A DNA stretch of 64,000 nucleotides from Cryptomeria japonica (Eukaryota > Streptophyta > Pinopsida > Cupressales > Cupressaceae), in contig NC_081413.1 of the NCBI RefSeq assembly GCF_030272615.1, forward strand, positions 562,720,510 to 562,784,509, given 5' to 3'. Each line of letters starts with the position of its first letter. Positions within the stretch are counted from its first letter, which is position 1. Below are positions 44,491-56,772 of this stretch, in pieces. The notes under the pieces are model-generated. The model was given only the letters and a program-made list of their open reading frames with translations, had not been told where the DNA came from and ran no database searches. The position numbers were made by a program, and so were the translations under genes.

Positions 44491-45860
44491 GATTTAGTTT
44501 GAATTGGATAAATGGTCATTGTTTGGCCTTGCTAGGGAATACAAAACATGTTTTGGGGGAATAAAGGCAATTTCCAAGTCTCTATCAAAACCATTTTTAG
44601 AGGCAACTTTGTTAAGGTCGATTGGGCAACAAAGAACCTATGGTTTAAATCAGTGACTTTCTTTGGATTGCTGGTCATAGAAGGGCTCTTACATAGGATA
44701 GGCTTAGGGTGATGGTCAAAGAGGGGTCATCTATGTGTTATGTGCAAATCCTATGAAGAGGAAAATGACCATCTTTTCCTACATTAACATTTTTCCTAGC
44801 AGCTTTGGTTCACTTTTCTTTCAAGATGGAATTTTCTTTCAAGAGAATCACTCGGTTCTTGTAAAGTTGGCCTTTTAATATTCAAATTCTGGTGGAATAT
44901 CTAGATTGAGAGGAATATGAGGGTCTTCTAGAATAAACATAGAGGCTTGGAGTTGGTTTGGGATATGATCGAGAGCTCTATAGTGGAGCTTAGAGAAATC
45001 TAGAAGAGCAGTAATAGAGAAATTTATAGCAGTGAGAAGGTTTGGGGGATGCTTGGCCTCTTTTCCCTTGGTTTAAAATTCATCAGATGACTGCAAGTAG
45101 AGGACCCCTAATATTTTACATTGTCTTTTCCCCTATTATAGTTGTATTAAATTCAACTTTGATGGGGTTTCTAAACATATTCCTAGTTTGGTTGGTGGGG
45201 AATGAATGTTTAGGGATAATAAAGTCTAGCCAATTGGTACTTTCATTGTGCACCTCTAGACAAATTTAAATAATAAGGTAGACGATGATGCATTGTTGTG
45301 GGGGCTCATGATTGCAAGAGAGAAATGATGGAAGAATATGTGGATTGAAGGTTATTCAGTTTTATCATCAAATATTTGGAGGGGTGAAAATTGGAAGAAT
45401 GGAGGTTAGAGGCCCTTTTGTATAGTGCAAAATGGGTGATTATGGAGCTTGAGTAGGTGAAGATTTCCCATATCAAAAAGATCATGCAACAAACCTCATG
45501 ATTGGATGGTCAATTATCGTGCATAAATAGAAATAAAGGATGGCATCCATGGGAAGCAGTGTTAGAGTGAGTACCCTTATCCATTCATCAAGATATTGTA
45601 GGAAGGGATTCTTGACACCCCTATTAAGAATCTCAAAAAGTATCCCCTAGATGAAACTTAGGTTGTGCCTAGGATATTTTTGGTTGTTGGTTGGTTTTTT
45701 GGTTTTTGATAATGTACTTTGTGTTTTTATTGGCTATGTTTTTCTTGTGACCATTCGCCTTTGGGTGTTGCATCTAGATTCTTGGCTTCTTTGGGCATTT
45801 TATGGTAATGGAATGACTTGTACTCATTATCCTATTTTGATTAGTAAACTTAAAAGATAA
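44491..45860 (+). pseudogene. LINE ORF2, zinc-binding and RNase H C-terminus, and 3' end
   Basis: After the copia element the LINE continues with the RT zinc-binding domain: IAGHRRALT, CYVCKSYEEENDHLFLH (44740-44785, C-x2-C...H-x4-(C/H) type). From 45120 an RNase H domain follows: CIKFNFDGVSKHIPSLVGGE, DDDALLWGLMIAREK and WIEGYSVLSSN, with the catalytic D of NFDG and the D-A-x-LLWGL segment kept. Some plant L1 elements carry such an RNase H. A T-rich tail to 45860 is the probable 3' untranslated region. Confidence 0.8.
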
Positions 45861-47430
45861 AGTGTGACAATTAGTTACACTAATAGTTTTTAGGTCTTTG
45901 TGTTGACTATACATGGACTCAAACATCTAATCCTCTCAATAAAGACTAGTGAGACTCTAATAGTTAGTAACATCCACTAAAACACTACTATTGATCATAT
46001 TACTATTCATTTAATATAGACTCATTAGAGACAAGAATACGTTACTTATTCTAGTAGTATTACTTATAAAATTAATTATTAATAGCTACACCTATAATTA
46101 TACACAAAAGATATTTGAAGATATCATTCTTTATGAGCCATGAGATCAAGTGTTCAATATTGATGAAAAACTTCCATAAAGTTTATAGATTCATAAGGAA
46201 CATACCAGTTATCTAAGGTTATGCTAGGACAATAACGAGTTATAGTTTTGATTAGGGAAATAGTGAGTTATAGTTAATTTAGGCACTTTATGCATAATTA
46301 TAATAACAATCATAAATTTTTAAATTAATGTGTGTCTAATTACTAGCACAAATAGAATTATTTATAGTTCGCATACTATAGATGCATGTATCATACATTG
46401 ATCTCCACAAGAAGGAAAATGGTGTACTTGTTAAATTCATCATGCTTGATTTCACTAGTAATTATATATCAAATTATTCACAATCACATAGTTTAGCAAA
46501 TTTATCTTGCTAAAACATAAAGTAAAAATCTCCACAATCCATTCAATTGATGGTTCTTTGATGACTAGCACTACAACAAAATTTAAAATTAAAAGTAAAA
46601 AATGAATTCAATAAACTCTAAAAATTAATGAAAATTTACCTATATATTAAATTGGTTTAAATTAAGAAATTTAGTGGTGAAAGGCCCCATAATGGTTTGA
46701 ATATGAAACAATCTATATGAATAGGGTTGTAAAATCTATTTTAGTTTATATATAATTTCTTAACTATAGAAAGAACATAAGGTGTTGGTGAACTGGCAAT
46801 ATTTAGTTAAGACCAAAATAGGATCATATCATGGTAAAGCGCTATGTAATATTTTATTAATTAGAGGATGTCATGTTTTACTATAAAGACCATTCTAATA
46901 TATATATATATATAATGTTAGAGAAAATACTTACATTGTAATGAAAAATGATTAAAACATATTCTAACTCTGTTGAAAGAGAGGGAAATACAAGTATCTA
47001 TAATATTTGAATCTATTTGTTGGATGATAGAAACTAAATAGGGTATGTGCTAATATAGGGTAACATTATATCAAAAAATTATATTTGGTATTAGTTAATA
47101 GAGTATGTGCTAATGTAAGGTAAGGTAATAAGTTGTAATTAGAAGTTTTAAAATTTCAAACAAAATATAATGACATAATATTAGCTAATATACTAAATGG
47201 GTTACTACTACCGATTATCTTCATCATATATGATTAAAAAAAATTAATAGAATATAATGGTCTATTTCCCCTATGATCTATAATCACATTTAGATATTAA
47301 CAATTAAAATAATTTCATACTATTTGGTATCGCCGTAAATTTAAGTATTCCAAAAGAATATTTAAATCAGTTGAATGTAACAATAAATAAACAAGATCTG
47401 GTGGAACACACAAAGGAGAGTTGTTGGTGT
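45861..47430. other. AT-rich intergenic sequence
   Basis: No frame, repeat pair or element end of note. (TA)n at 46902-46914. Confidence 0.5.
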
Positions 47431-47435
47431 CCCAT

Positions 47436-47496
47436 ATGTGTGTGTGTGTGTGTGTGTACATATATACATACATATATACATGTATATATGTATATA

Positions 47497-47535
<39 letters not shown>

Positions 47536-47565
47536 CTGTGTGTGTATTTACATATATGTATGTGT

Positions 47566-47613
<48 letters not shown>

Positions 47614-47640
47614 GTATTTACATATATGTATGTGTGTGTA

Positions 47641-47691
<51 letters not shown>

Positions 47692-47692
47692 C
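47436..47692. repeat. TG/TA/CA compound microsatellite
   Basis: Blocks in order: (TG)n 47436-47456, TA-rich, (TG)n 47497-47514, (TA)n to 47535, (CA)n 47570-47598, (TA)n, then (CA)n 47643-47680 and (TA)n to 47691. TG blocks to the left and CA blocks to the right make it near-palindromic. The many open frames across it are artefacts. Confidence 0.9.
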
Positions 47693-47993
47693 ACAGGATA
47701 GGAATAGAATAGACTAGATATGCAGTTACATGGCGAAGTGTATATATGGGTTTCTTCTATTTGCATTGCTCACGCCTCCTTTTTCTTTTGCTTCTACTTC
47801 TGGTAATCAATATATTAATCTTGATCTTCAATATTAGTAAATTAATTCATGGTTTTATTTTGCTATATTATTCTCAAATACTTATTAGTTTGTAAAACAA
47901 GAGTTAAAGGTATTGTGGTATCCATTACTGGTGATTATTTTTTATATTATATTATATTAGTATTTTGATATGGTGTGGTTTGCGAGAACTTAT
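47693..47993. other. AT-rich, nothing recognised
   Basis: No coding or repeat signal. Confidence 0.5.
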
Positions 47994-48870
47994 GGGTAAA
48001 AGCACAAAGTTGTGTCACACTTTTATAAAGGAAATGGCTAATGTTGATTCAACTTTTTAAGTTAAATCTAGAAAGTGAAATATATGTTTTAAATTTTAAA
48101 ATGATATAAACTAATAAAATGTTTTTTTTTTGTATTTTACGTTTGTAATTTTTTAGAATTTAAAAAATTATTTTATACTTTCTTATAAAGTAAACCCTAT
48201 AATTTAGTTTTTTGATAACTTGAAACTTTAGTGCAAAAAAATATTTTAAACTATTTTTTATGTATATATATATTTTTCAATAAATTTGGAAAGTTGCATG
48301 TACTGAAATATAACTCTTTCCATTTGGTGTCACCTTTTTTCTTAATTATTTATCTAGATTAGAAAAGAATTATATGATCTTGATTTTGACTCTTTTCTCT
48401 AGTGCATTTATTTTTCCCAAAAATTTCAAATAAATTTTAGTATTTTTCCTTTACAAGATAATCAACCTTATATTTTAGTGTTGATGACCTACTTTCAATA
48501 AAAATAAAATACAAAAATATAAAAAATAAATTAAAATATTAAAAGATATATGTTTCCAAAAATTCAGATATAGATCTATGAAAGGATATTTTTACATTTT
48601 AAAAAAAAATATTGTTTATCAGAGTAGGAGTTGTTAAAAATCGAGTTTTTCAAAAACAAAAAAACAAATTGGTAATTAGACCCAAAGTGGCATAAATATA
48701 CATTTAGTAGACACTTCTAATTGGAAAAGTTGTGGCCCATATATAAGATAGCTATAATGCATCTCTATAGACCATATGTTTGACTAAAATTAATTTTTCG
48801 TTAAAATTACTTAAATTCATTTATGCTGATAAGTTGGCTTAAAACGTGACATAGTTTTGTGCTTTTACCT
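47994..48870. mobile_element. 0.88-kb terminal-inverted-repeat element (MITE-like)
   Basis: The left end GGGTAAAAGCACAAAGTTGT (47994) and the complement of the right end, AGGTAAAAGCACAAAACTAT (to 48870), match over about 25 bp, including a shared GTCAC. The flanks ...CTTAT and TTATGG suggest a TTAT(G) target duplication. The interior is AT-rich without a frame, so it would depend on another element's transposase. The end sequence resembles that of the giant element at 49678. Confidence 0.7.
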
Positions 48871-49677
48871 TTATGGCAACTTTTCTCTAGTTTCCTTTTA
48901 TCCATGCCTTATGTGTTCTAAAGTCTCTAATTTCAAATCTTGGGAATACCAATTTGAGTCACTTAGAGTGGCACACTAGTGGTTGAACTCTTTCCAATAA
49001 TATTGAGGGGTCAAATATTCCATTATTATTGGTGTTGGTTTTAATATTTAACAATGTGTGGCTTTTGATATAGAATTTCATTATGTTTCTTTAAACTTTA
49101 TGCATCTTTTTACATACTTTATTTATCCATTAATTTATTGTATGTTCCAAAATTTTCTTATTTGATTCCTTCAAAAGCACCAAGGGTTCCCTTCCATTAG
49201 CCTCTAGAAAACAATCATCTACTTCATGTGGTAACTACAATAATCAGGACATTTATGGTTTTATTGCTTCCACAAATACATAGTCTATATCTTTTACAAA
49301 TGTAATATCATTTACACATTTTTTATCATAAATATAAATGTGTTCTCTAGTCTACATTTGGATTTGAAAACCCTTAAAGAACCACTAGTGAACCTTCTTT
49401 CGTGATATGGTATTTTTAAAATTATTAACATGTTCCTTATTTTGTGTAGCTATATGGGTCTATTGTATCCATGCTTTTAATGCAAAAGCTATTAAATTGT
49501 TAACAAAATAAAATGTAACACATATTATAATAGGGTCACATTCTTAAACTAGTATCCACCACTCATCTCTCTGTCTTTGACATTTGCGAGAAGTTGTTCT
49601 CACAATACATTAATAAGTCAATCTCCTTCCTTGGAAACACCATTTAGTATATGGTGAGTAAATATGAGTCAATCATA
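48871..49677. other. AT-rich sequence between two transposons
   Basis: No frame or repeat recognised. Confidence 0.5.
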
Positions 49678-51078
49678 GGGGTAAGTGCACCAAGTTGTGG
49701 TACCAAAAAGGTGCCACTTTTTACTTTTTCATAAAAATGCATCATTGGCATGAAAAGGTCATCCAAACCTACGGGTTGGATGCCAAAGGCAAATCCAACC
49801 CAAAGGGTTGGTATTCTCCCAAGCAAACCATTTGGCGAGCGCCAAATATGGCGCTCGCCAAATGCAAAATTTTGAATTTTCACATTTGGCACGTGCCAAA
49901 TTTGGCACTCGCCAAATGCAAAAATTTGAATTTTCACATTTGGAGCATGCCAAATTTGGCACTCGCCAAATGTGAAAAGTCATTTTTTTGCATTTGGCGA
50001 GCACCAAATGTTCTGCATTGTCCAATGTGAAGGTTTTGTAAGTGTGTAGATTTTTCAATCTCGGCACAAGTTAAATCCACCCCCGAAGGAGAATATATAC
50101 ATGAAATATAACATTTATGTATAGCTCTATAGGACTTATAATGTAGATTCTAGTTTTTAGAGGATCATATTAAATTTCAAATAGTCAAATTTCAGTAATC
50201 GGCATGTCAAATTTCAGTAATCAACATGATCCCATTAGCATTATTTAGCTATGTATCTCACTCTCTTTATCTTCCCCAAACTCTAGACCTATCTCTCTCC
50301 CTCTCTTGTCTCTCTCACTTATTTATCCTTGACTCTCTCCTTCTCTCTTCTCTCTCACTCCCTTATTGTTTCTCTCCCCTCCTACTCCTTTCTCTTGGTC
50401 ACTATCTATCCCTTTTATCCTCTCTCTCCCCATATCTAGGGTTGTCCCTCCCTCACTATTCACCTCACTATCTCTCCCTCCCTATATTATTACCCACCTT
50501 TCTCTACCCCTCTAGGTTTCTCACTTATCTAATTGTCCACCCTCTAGTTCTCTCCCTCCCTCTCCACCTTTCTCTCCCTTCTCCTTACCTCTATCTATTT
50601 ATGAACTCTCTCCCTCTTTTCTCTCTCTCTATCTCTCCAAACCTATCTATCTCCTCATTCTCTAGGTCTCGCAGCCCCTTCACGTCTACCTCTCTATCCA
50701 TCTCCTCTTACTCATCTCTTTATTCTTCTATCTCTTCTATTCTCCCTCACTCCCCTTTCTAGGTTTCTACCTTCCTTTCTTCTTCTCTCCCTCTCTATCT
50801 CCCTCTCCCACTCTCTCATCTTCTCTCTTCCTCTCTTATTCGCTATCTTCATTGTCTAGGTCATTACCTCTCCATCCCACCCTCTCTCCCCTCTCTATGT
50901 TTCTCCCTCCCTTCCTCTCCACCTATCTACCTCTCCATAGGGGTCTCGTTACCCAACCCTCTTTATCCCCCTCTATCTATCTCACACCTCTCTATCCATC
51001 TAGATCTCTCACCTATCTATATGCCCCCTCTACAGTTCTCTATGTCCCTCTCTACCTCTCTCTCTCTCCTCCTTAACC
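49678..51078 (+). repeat. Left long inverted arm of the giant element
   Basis: Pairs with 56773-58918. The innermost matched point is CTCCTCCTTAAC at about 51068, whose complement GTTAAGGAGGAG begins at about 56771. Relative to the right arm it lacks about 700 bp next to the terminal repeat (right arm 58130-58860). Confidence 0.8.
49797..50010. repeat. CATTTGGC palindrome cluster, left
   Basis: Alternating (C)ATTTGGCGAGCGCCAAAT and complementary boxes: CATTTGGCGAGCGCCAAAT, GGCGCTCGCCAAATG, CATTTGGCACGTGCCAAAT, GGCACTCGCCAAATG, CATTTGGAGCATGCCAAAT. Each is a 16-20-bp palindrome spaced by TTTTGAATTTTCA. The mirrored cluster is at 57910-58037. They could be binding sites for a protein acting on the ends. 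Confidence 0.85.
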
Positions 51079-52060
51079 ATATCCCTTTATGAACTCCATC
51101 CTTTTCTCTTCCTCCCCTAACCTCTTTATCTCCTCCTTCCATAGGTCTCTCACTCCCTCCATGTCTACCTCTCCATCCATCCCCTCTTACTCCTCTCTTT
51201 GTTCTTCTATCTCTTCTCTTCTCCCTCCCCCCCTTCTCTAGGTTTCTCCCTTCATTTCTTCCCCTCTCCCTCTCTACCTCCCCATCCATACATACCCCCA
51301 TATATATCTCACTCCCCCACTTTTTTATTCTCTTCCTCTTTTATTCTCTCTCTCTACATTCTAGGTCATCAACTCTCTCTCACCTCTCTAGGTTTACCAC
51401 TTCCTTCTTCTCCACCTATCTACCTTTGGACCATGTCTCATTACTCACCTCTCTCTCCCCCCCTCTATCTATCTCATTCCTCTCTCTTGTCATCTAGGTC
51501 TCTCATCTCTCTTTCCCAATATAGTTCTCTCACCTATCTATTTGTCCCCTCTCTAGTTCTCTCCCTCCCCCTTTACCCCTATTTATTTTTGAACTCTCTC
51601 CTCCTCTTCTCGCTTCCCCCCCACCTCTCCATCACCTCCTTCCCTAGGTATTGTAGTCCCTCCATGTCTATCTCTCCCTCAATCCCCTCATACTCTTCTC
51701 TCTCTTTATTCTTTCATCTCTCCACTTTTCCCTCCCTCCCATTTATAGGCATCTCCATTATTTTCTTCCCCTCTCCCTCTCTAGCTCCATCTCCCTCCTT
51801 ATCCCCATCTCTCTCTCCCTTCCCTACTAATTCTTATTCTCTCTTTACCGTCTATATCATCAGCTTTCCATCACACCCTCTCTAACCCTCTCTAGGTTTC
51901 TCCCTCATTCCCTCTCCACCTCTCTACATCTCCATCCATATCTCATTACTAACCTCTCTCTATCCCCCTCCATCTATCTCAACCCTCTCTCTCTCTCTCT
52001 CACCCTATCTAGGTCTCTCACGCCTCTCTCCCCCTCTAGGTATCTTATATCTCTATGTAA
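50229..52060 (+). repeat. Pyrimidine-rich satellite with a ~500-bp higher-order unit
   Basis: Almost pure C/T on the plus strand (TCTCTCCCTC style), punctuated by CTAGGT(C/T)TCTC boxes. A larger unit repeats: TATGAACTC or TTTGAACTC landmarks at about 50598, 51088 and 51590, each followed by a TAGGTCTC box, a CCATCC(C/A)CTCTTACTC box and TTCTTCTATCTCTTCT. The long open frames 50226-50762 and 51199-51885 arise because C/T-only DNA has few stops. They are not genes. Confidence 0.85.
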
Positions 52061-52079
52061 CCCATTTGGGTATGTGCAG

Positions 52080-55000
52080 GAGCATGGTGGGTCATATGAT
52101 CCCTTAGGAAACCATTACTATCTATCTTAGGACACCATATGACCTCTTAGGATATGATATAACCTCTAAGAACAACATATGGTGTCGTTACAAGTCATAT
52201 GGTGTCCTAAGGGGTCATATGGTGTCACTATGGGTCATATGGTGTCCTAAGGGGTCATATGGTGTTCTATGACCCCTTAGGATACCATATGATCTCTTAG
52301 AACACCATATGAGCCCTAATGACACCATATGGTGTCCTAAGGGGTCATATGGTATCCTAAGGGGTAATTTGGTGTTTTATGACCCCTAAGGACATCATAT
52401 GACCCGTTAGGACACCATATGACCCCTAATGATACCATATGACCCCTAACAACATCATATAGTGTCCTAAGGGGTCATATTGTGTTCTGTGACCCCTTAT
52501 GACACCATATACCCCATAACGACACCATATGGTGTCCTTACGGGTCATATGGTGCCTAAGGGGTCACATGGTGTCGTTAGAGGCCATATGATGTCCTAAG
52601 GGGTCATATGGTTCCCAAATGGGTCATAGAATAACATATGACCCCATTAGACACCATATGATCCCTAAAGACATGATATGGTGTCACATGTGGTCATGTC
52701 ATGTATTAGGATGTTAAAAGAGGTCATATGGTGTCCTAGGGGGTCATAGAACACCATATGACCCCTTAAGACACCATATGGTGTTGTTAGGGGTCATATG
52801 GTGTCCTAAGGGGTCATATACTATCGTTAGGGGTCATATGGTCTCCTAAGGGGTCATATGGTATTTATGACCCATTAGGATGCCATATGACCCCTTAGGA
52901 CAACATATGACACCTAACAACACCATATGGTGTCCTAAGGGGTCATATGGTGTCATAAGGGATCATATGGTGTTCTATGACCCCTTAGGAAACTATATGA
53001 CCCCTAATACCACCATATGGTGTCCTAAGGGGTCATATGGTGTCGTAAGGGATCATATGGTGTCATTAGGGGTCATATGGTGTTCTATGGCCCCTTGAGA
53101 CACCATATTAACCCTTAGAAGATGTCATATAGTGTCCTAAGGGATCATATAGTGTCTTAAGGGGTCATGTGGTATTCTATGACCCCTTAGGACACCATAT
53201 AACCCCTAACGTCACCATATGGTGTTCTAAGGGGTCATATGATTTCCTAAGGGGTCATATGGTGTCCTAAGGGGTCATATGGTATTCTATGACCCCTTAG
53301 GACACCATATGACCCCATACACCAAATAATTCTTAACGCCACCATATAGTGTCCTAAGAGGTCATATAGTGTTCTATGACCCCTTGGGACACCATATGAC
53401 CCCTAATGAAAACATATGGTGTCCTAAGGGGTCATATGGTGTTCTATGACACCTTGGGATGCCATATGAGCCTTCAGGACACCATATGACCCCATACGAC
53501 ACCATATGACCCCTCACGACACTATATTGTGTCCTAAGGGGTCATATGGTGTTCTTTGACACCCTAGGACACCATATGACCCATTTTAACATCCTAATAC
53601 ATGACATGACCACTTGTGACACCTTATGACCCCTCAAGACACAATATGGTGTTGTTAGGGGTCATATGGTGTCCTAAGAGGTCATATGGTGTCATTAGGA
53701 ATCATATGGTGTCCTAAGGGGTCATATGATATTCTATGGCCCATTAGGACACCATATGATCCCTTATGACACCATATGACCCCTAACGACACCATATGGT
53801 GTCATTAGGGGTCATATGATGTCCTAAGGGGTAATATGGTGTTGTTAGGGGTCATATGGTGTTCTATGACCCCTAACAACACCATATGGTGTCCTATTGG
53901 GTCATCTGATGTCACTAGGGGTCATATGGTGTTCTATGACCCCTTAGGACACCATATGGTGTCGTGAGGGGTCATATAGTTTTGTATGGGGTCATATGGT
54001 GTCCTAAGGGGACATAGAACATTATATGACCCCTTAGGAGACCATACGGTGTTTCTAGGGGTCATATGGTGTTCGGAGGGCTCATATAGTGTCCCAAGGG
54101 GTCATAGAACACCATATGACCCCTTAGGACACCATATGTTGTCATTAGGGGTCATCTGGTGTCTTAAGGGGTCATAGAGCATCATATGACCCTTTAGGAC
54201 ACCATATGTTGTTACAGATTATATGGTGTTGTATGGGGTCATATGGTGTCCTAAGGGGTCATTGAACACCATATGACCCCTTAGGAAACCAAATGACCCC
54301 TTAGGACACCATATGGTGATGTTAGGGGTCATATGGTATCCTAAGGGGTCATATAACACCATATGACCCTATAGGACACCATCTGACCCCTTAGGACACC
54401 ATTTGGTGTTGTTAGGGGTCATATGGTATCCTGAGAGGTTATAGAACACCATATGACCCCATGGGACACCATATAACCTCTAACGACCCCTTAGGACACC
54501 TTATGGTGTTATTAGGGGGCATATGGTGTCATGTGGGGTCATGTGGTGTCCTAAGGGATCATAGAACACCATATGACCCCTTAGGACATCATATGACCCC
54601 TTAGGAAACCATATGACCCCTTTGGACACCATATGGTGTTGTTAGGGGTCATATGGTGTTCTAAGGGGTCATGAAACGCTATATGACTCTCTCATATATC
54701 TTCCTTAGTCTCTTATTGTCTCTCTCCATTCTCAAGGTCACCATATCTCTCTATTATTAAGGGGTCATATGACCCCTTAGGACATGATATGACCCCCTAG
54801 GAAACCATATGGTGTCATTATGGGTTGTATGGTGTCCTAAGTGGTCATTAGGTGTCTTATGAACCCTTAAGACACCATATGATCCTTTAGGTGTCGTTGG
54901 GGGTTATATTGTGTCATAAGGGGTTATATGGTGTCCTATGAACCCCTAGGACAACATATGACCCCTTAGGTGTTGTTAGGGATCATATTGTGTCCTAAGG

Positions 55001-56772
55001 GGTCATAGGGTGTCCTATGACCCCTAAGGACACCATATGATCCTATAGGACACCATATGGTGTCTTTATGGGTCATATGGTGTCTTAAGGAGTCATATGG
55101 TGTCAGATGAAGAACACAATATGGTTCCTTTATGGGTCGTATGATGTGCTAAGGGGTCATATGGTGTTGTATGACCCCTTAGGACACCATATGGTGTTGT
55201 TATGGGCTATATGGTGTTTTAAGGGGTCATGTGGTGTCCTATGACCCTCTAAGGGGTCGTTAAATGTCATATTGTGTCCTATGACCCTTTAGGACACCAT
55301 ATGACCCCTTAGGATACAATATGGTGGCATTATGAGTCATATGGTGTCCTGAGGTGTCATATGGTGTCTGATGACCCCTTAGGGCACCATATGACCCCTT
55401 AGGTTACAATATGGTGTCGTTATGGGTCATATGTTGTAGGAAACCATATGAGCCATCACATGATGTTTTTATAGGTCGTATTGTGTCCTAAAGGGTCATA
55501 TTGGGTCCTATTACCCCTTAGGACACCATATGATGGCATTATGGGTCTTATGGTGTGCTAAGGGGTCATATGGTGTTCAATGACCCATTAGGACACCATA
55601 TGACCCCTTAGGAAACCATATGGTGTCATTATAGGTAGTATAGTGTGCTACGAGGTCATATGGTGTCATATAACCCCCTAAGGGGTTGTTAGGGATCATA
55701 TTATGTCCTAAGGAGTCATAGTATGTCCTATGACCCCTTAGGACACCATATGACCCCTTACGACACAATATGGTGTTGTTATGCATCATATTGTGTCCTA
55801 TAGGGTCATATGGTGCCCTATGACTCCATAGGACACCATATGTCCCCTTACGTGTCATTAGGGATCATATTGTGTACTAATGGGTCATATGGTATCCTAT
55901 GACCCCTTAGGACACCATATGGTGTCGTTATGGGTTGTATGGTGTCCTAAGGGGTCATATGGTTTCCTATGATCTCTTAGGACACCATGTGACCCCTTAG
56001 GACACCATACAACCCATAACGACACCATATGGTATCCTAAGGGTTCATATAGTGTTATATGACCCCTTAGGACACCATATAACCCCTTACGTGTCGTTAG
56101 GGTTCATATTGTGTCCTAAGGGGTTATATGGTGTCCTATGACCCGTTTAGATACTATATGACCCCTTAGGCATTGTTAGGGGTCATATTGTGTTCTAAAG
56201 GGTCATATGGTGTCCTATGACCCCTTAGGACACCATATGACCCCTTAGCACACCATATAGTGTCAATATGGGTCATATGGTGTCCTCAGGGGTCATCTGG
56301 TGTCCTGTAACCCCTTAGGACACCATATGGTGTTGTTATGGGTCGTATGGTGTCCTAAGGGGTCATGTGGTGTCCTATGATACCTTAGGACACCATATGG
56401 TATCGTTATGGGTTGTATGGTGTCCTAAGAGGTCATATGGAGTCGTTAAGGATCATATTGTGTCCTAAGGGGTCATATGGTGTCATATGACCCCTTAGGA
56501 CATAATATGACCCCTTAGGTGTCATTAAGGGTCATATTGTGTCCTAAGGGGTCATATGGTGTCCTATGACCATTTAGAACACCATATGACCCCTGAGGAC
56601 ATCATATGGTGTCATTATGGGTTGTATTGTGTCCTAAGGTGTCATATGGTGTGCCCTTAGGGCACCATATGACTCCTTAGGTGTTGTTAGGGATCATATT
56701 ACATCCTAAGGGGTCATATGATGTCCTGTGACCCCTTAGGACACCACTTAGTGTTGTTATGGGTCGTATGTT
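52080..56772. repeat. 20-bp repeat array in both orientations (core of the giant element)
   Basis: Unit GGTGTCCTAAGGGGTCATAT and its complement ATATGACCCCTTAGGACACC, more than 200 copies, mixed in direct and inverted order and joined as CCATATGG. Variants include GTTGTTAGGGGTCATATGGT and GTCATTATGGGTCGTATGGT, so a two-unit (40-bp) alternation is common. It is broken once, at about 54687-54760, by CT-rich DNA like the arms. All open frames in it are repeat translations. Confidence 0.95.

Larger units (their letters stand above)
14950..45860 (+). mobile_element. L1-type LINE, dismembered by nested insertions
   Basis: One non-LTR retrotransposon can be followed in order on the plus strand: ORF1 (about 15000-15540), endonuclease (16083-16700), linker and first half of RT (17100-18087), second half of RT (36325-37335), zinc-binding and RNase H (44491-45530). 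Removing the insertions 18088-36324 and 37336-44490 leaves about 5.5 kb, the usual size of a plant L1. Every domain has stops and frameshifts, so it is long dead. The 5' end is not sharply visible but lies shortly after the telomere-like array. The 3' end is placed near 45860, where recognisable sequence stops; no clean poly(A) or target duplication was seen. Confidence 0.85.

Noticed and set aside
47315-47766. Overlapping Cys/Val and His/Thr repeat frames
   Set aside because: TG/CA microsatellite read in different frames.
50226-51885. Two long Ser/Leu/Pro-rich open frames (178 and 228 codons)
   Set aside because: They lie in almost pure C/T satellite, where stop codons hardly occur, and follow the repeat period. 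No domain.
52880-55858. Several open frames with repeated YDPLG / GVIWC strings
   Set aside because: Translations of the 20-bp repeat array; the period of the peptide equals the DNA repeat.
52080-56772. CRISPR array
   Set aside because: Units are contiguous, without unique spacers, occur in both orientations and sit in a eukaryotic transposon.
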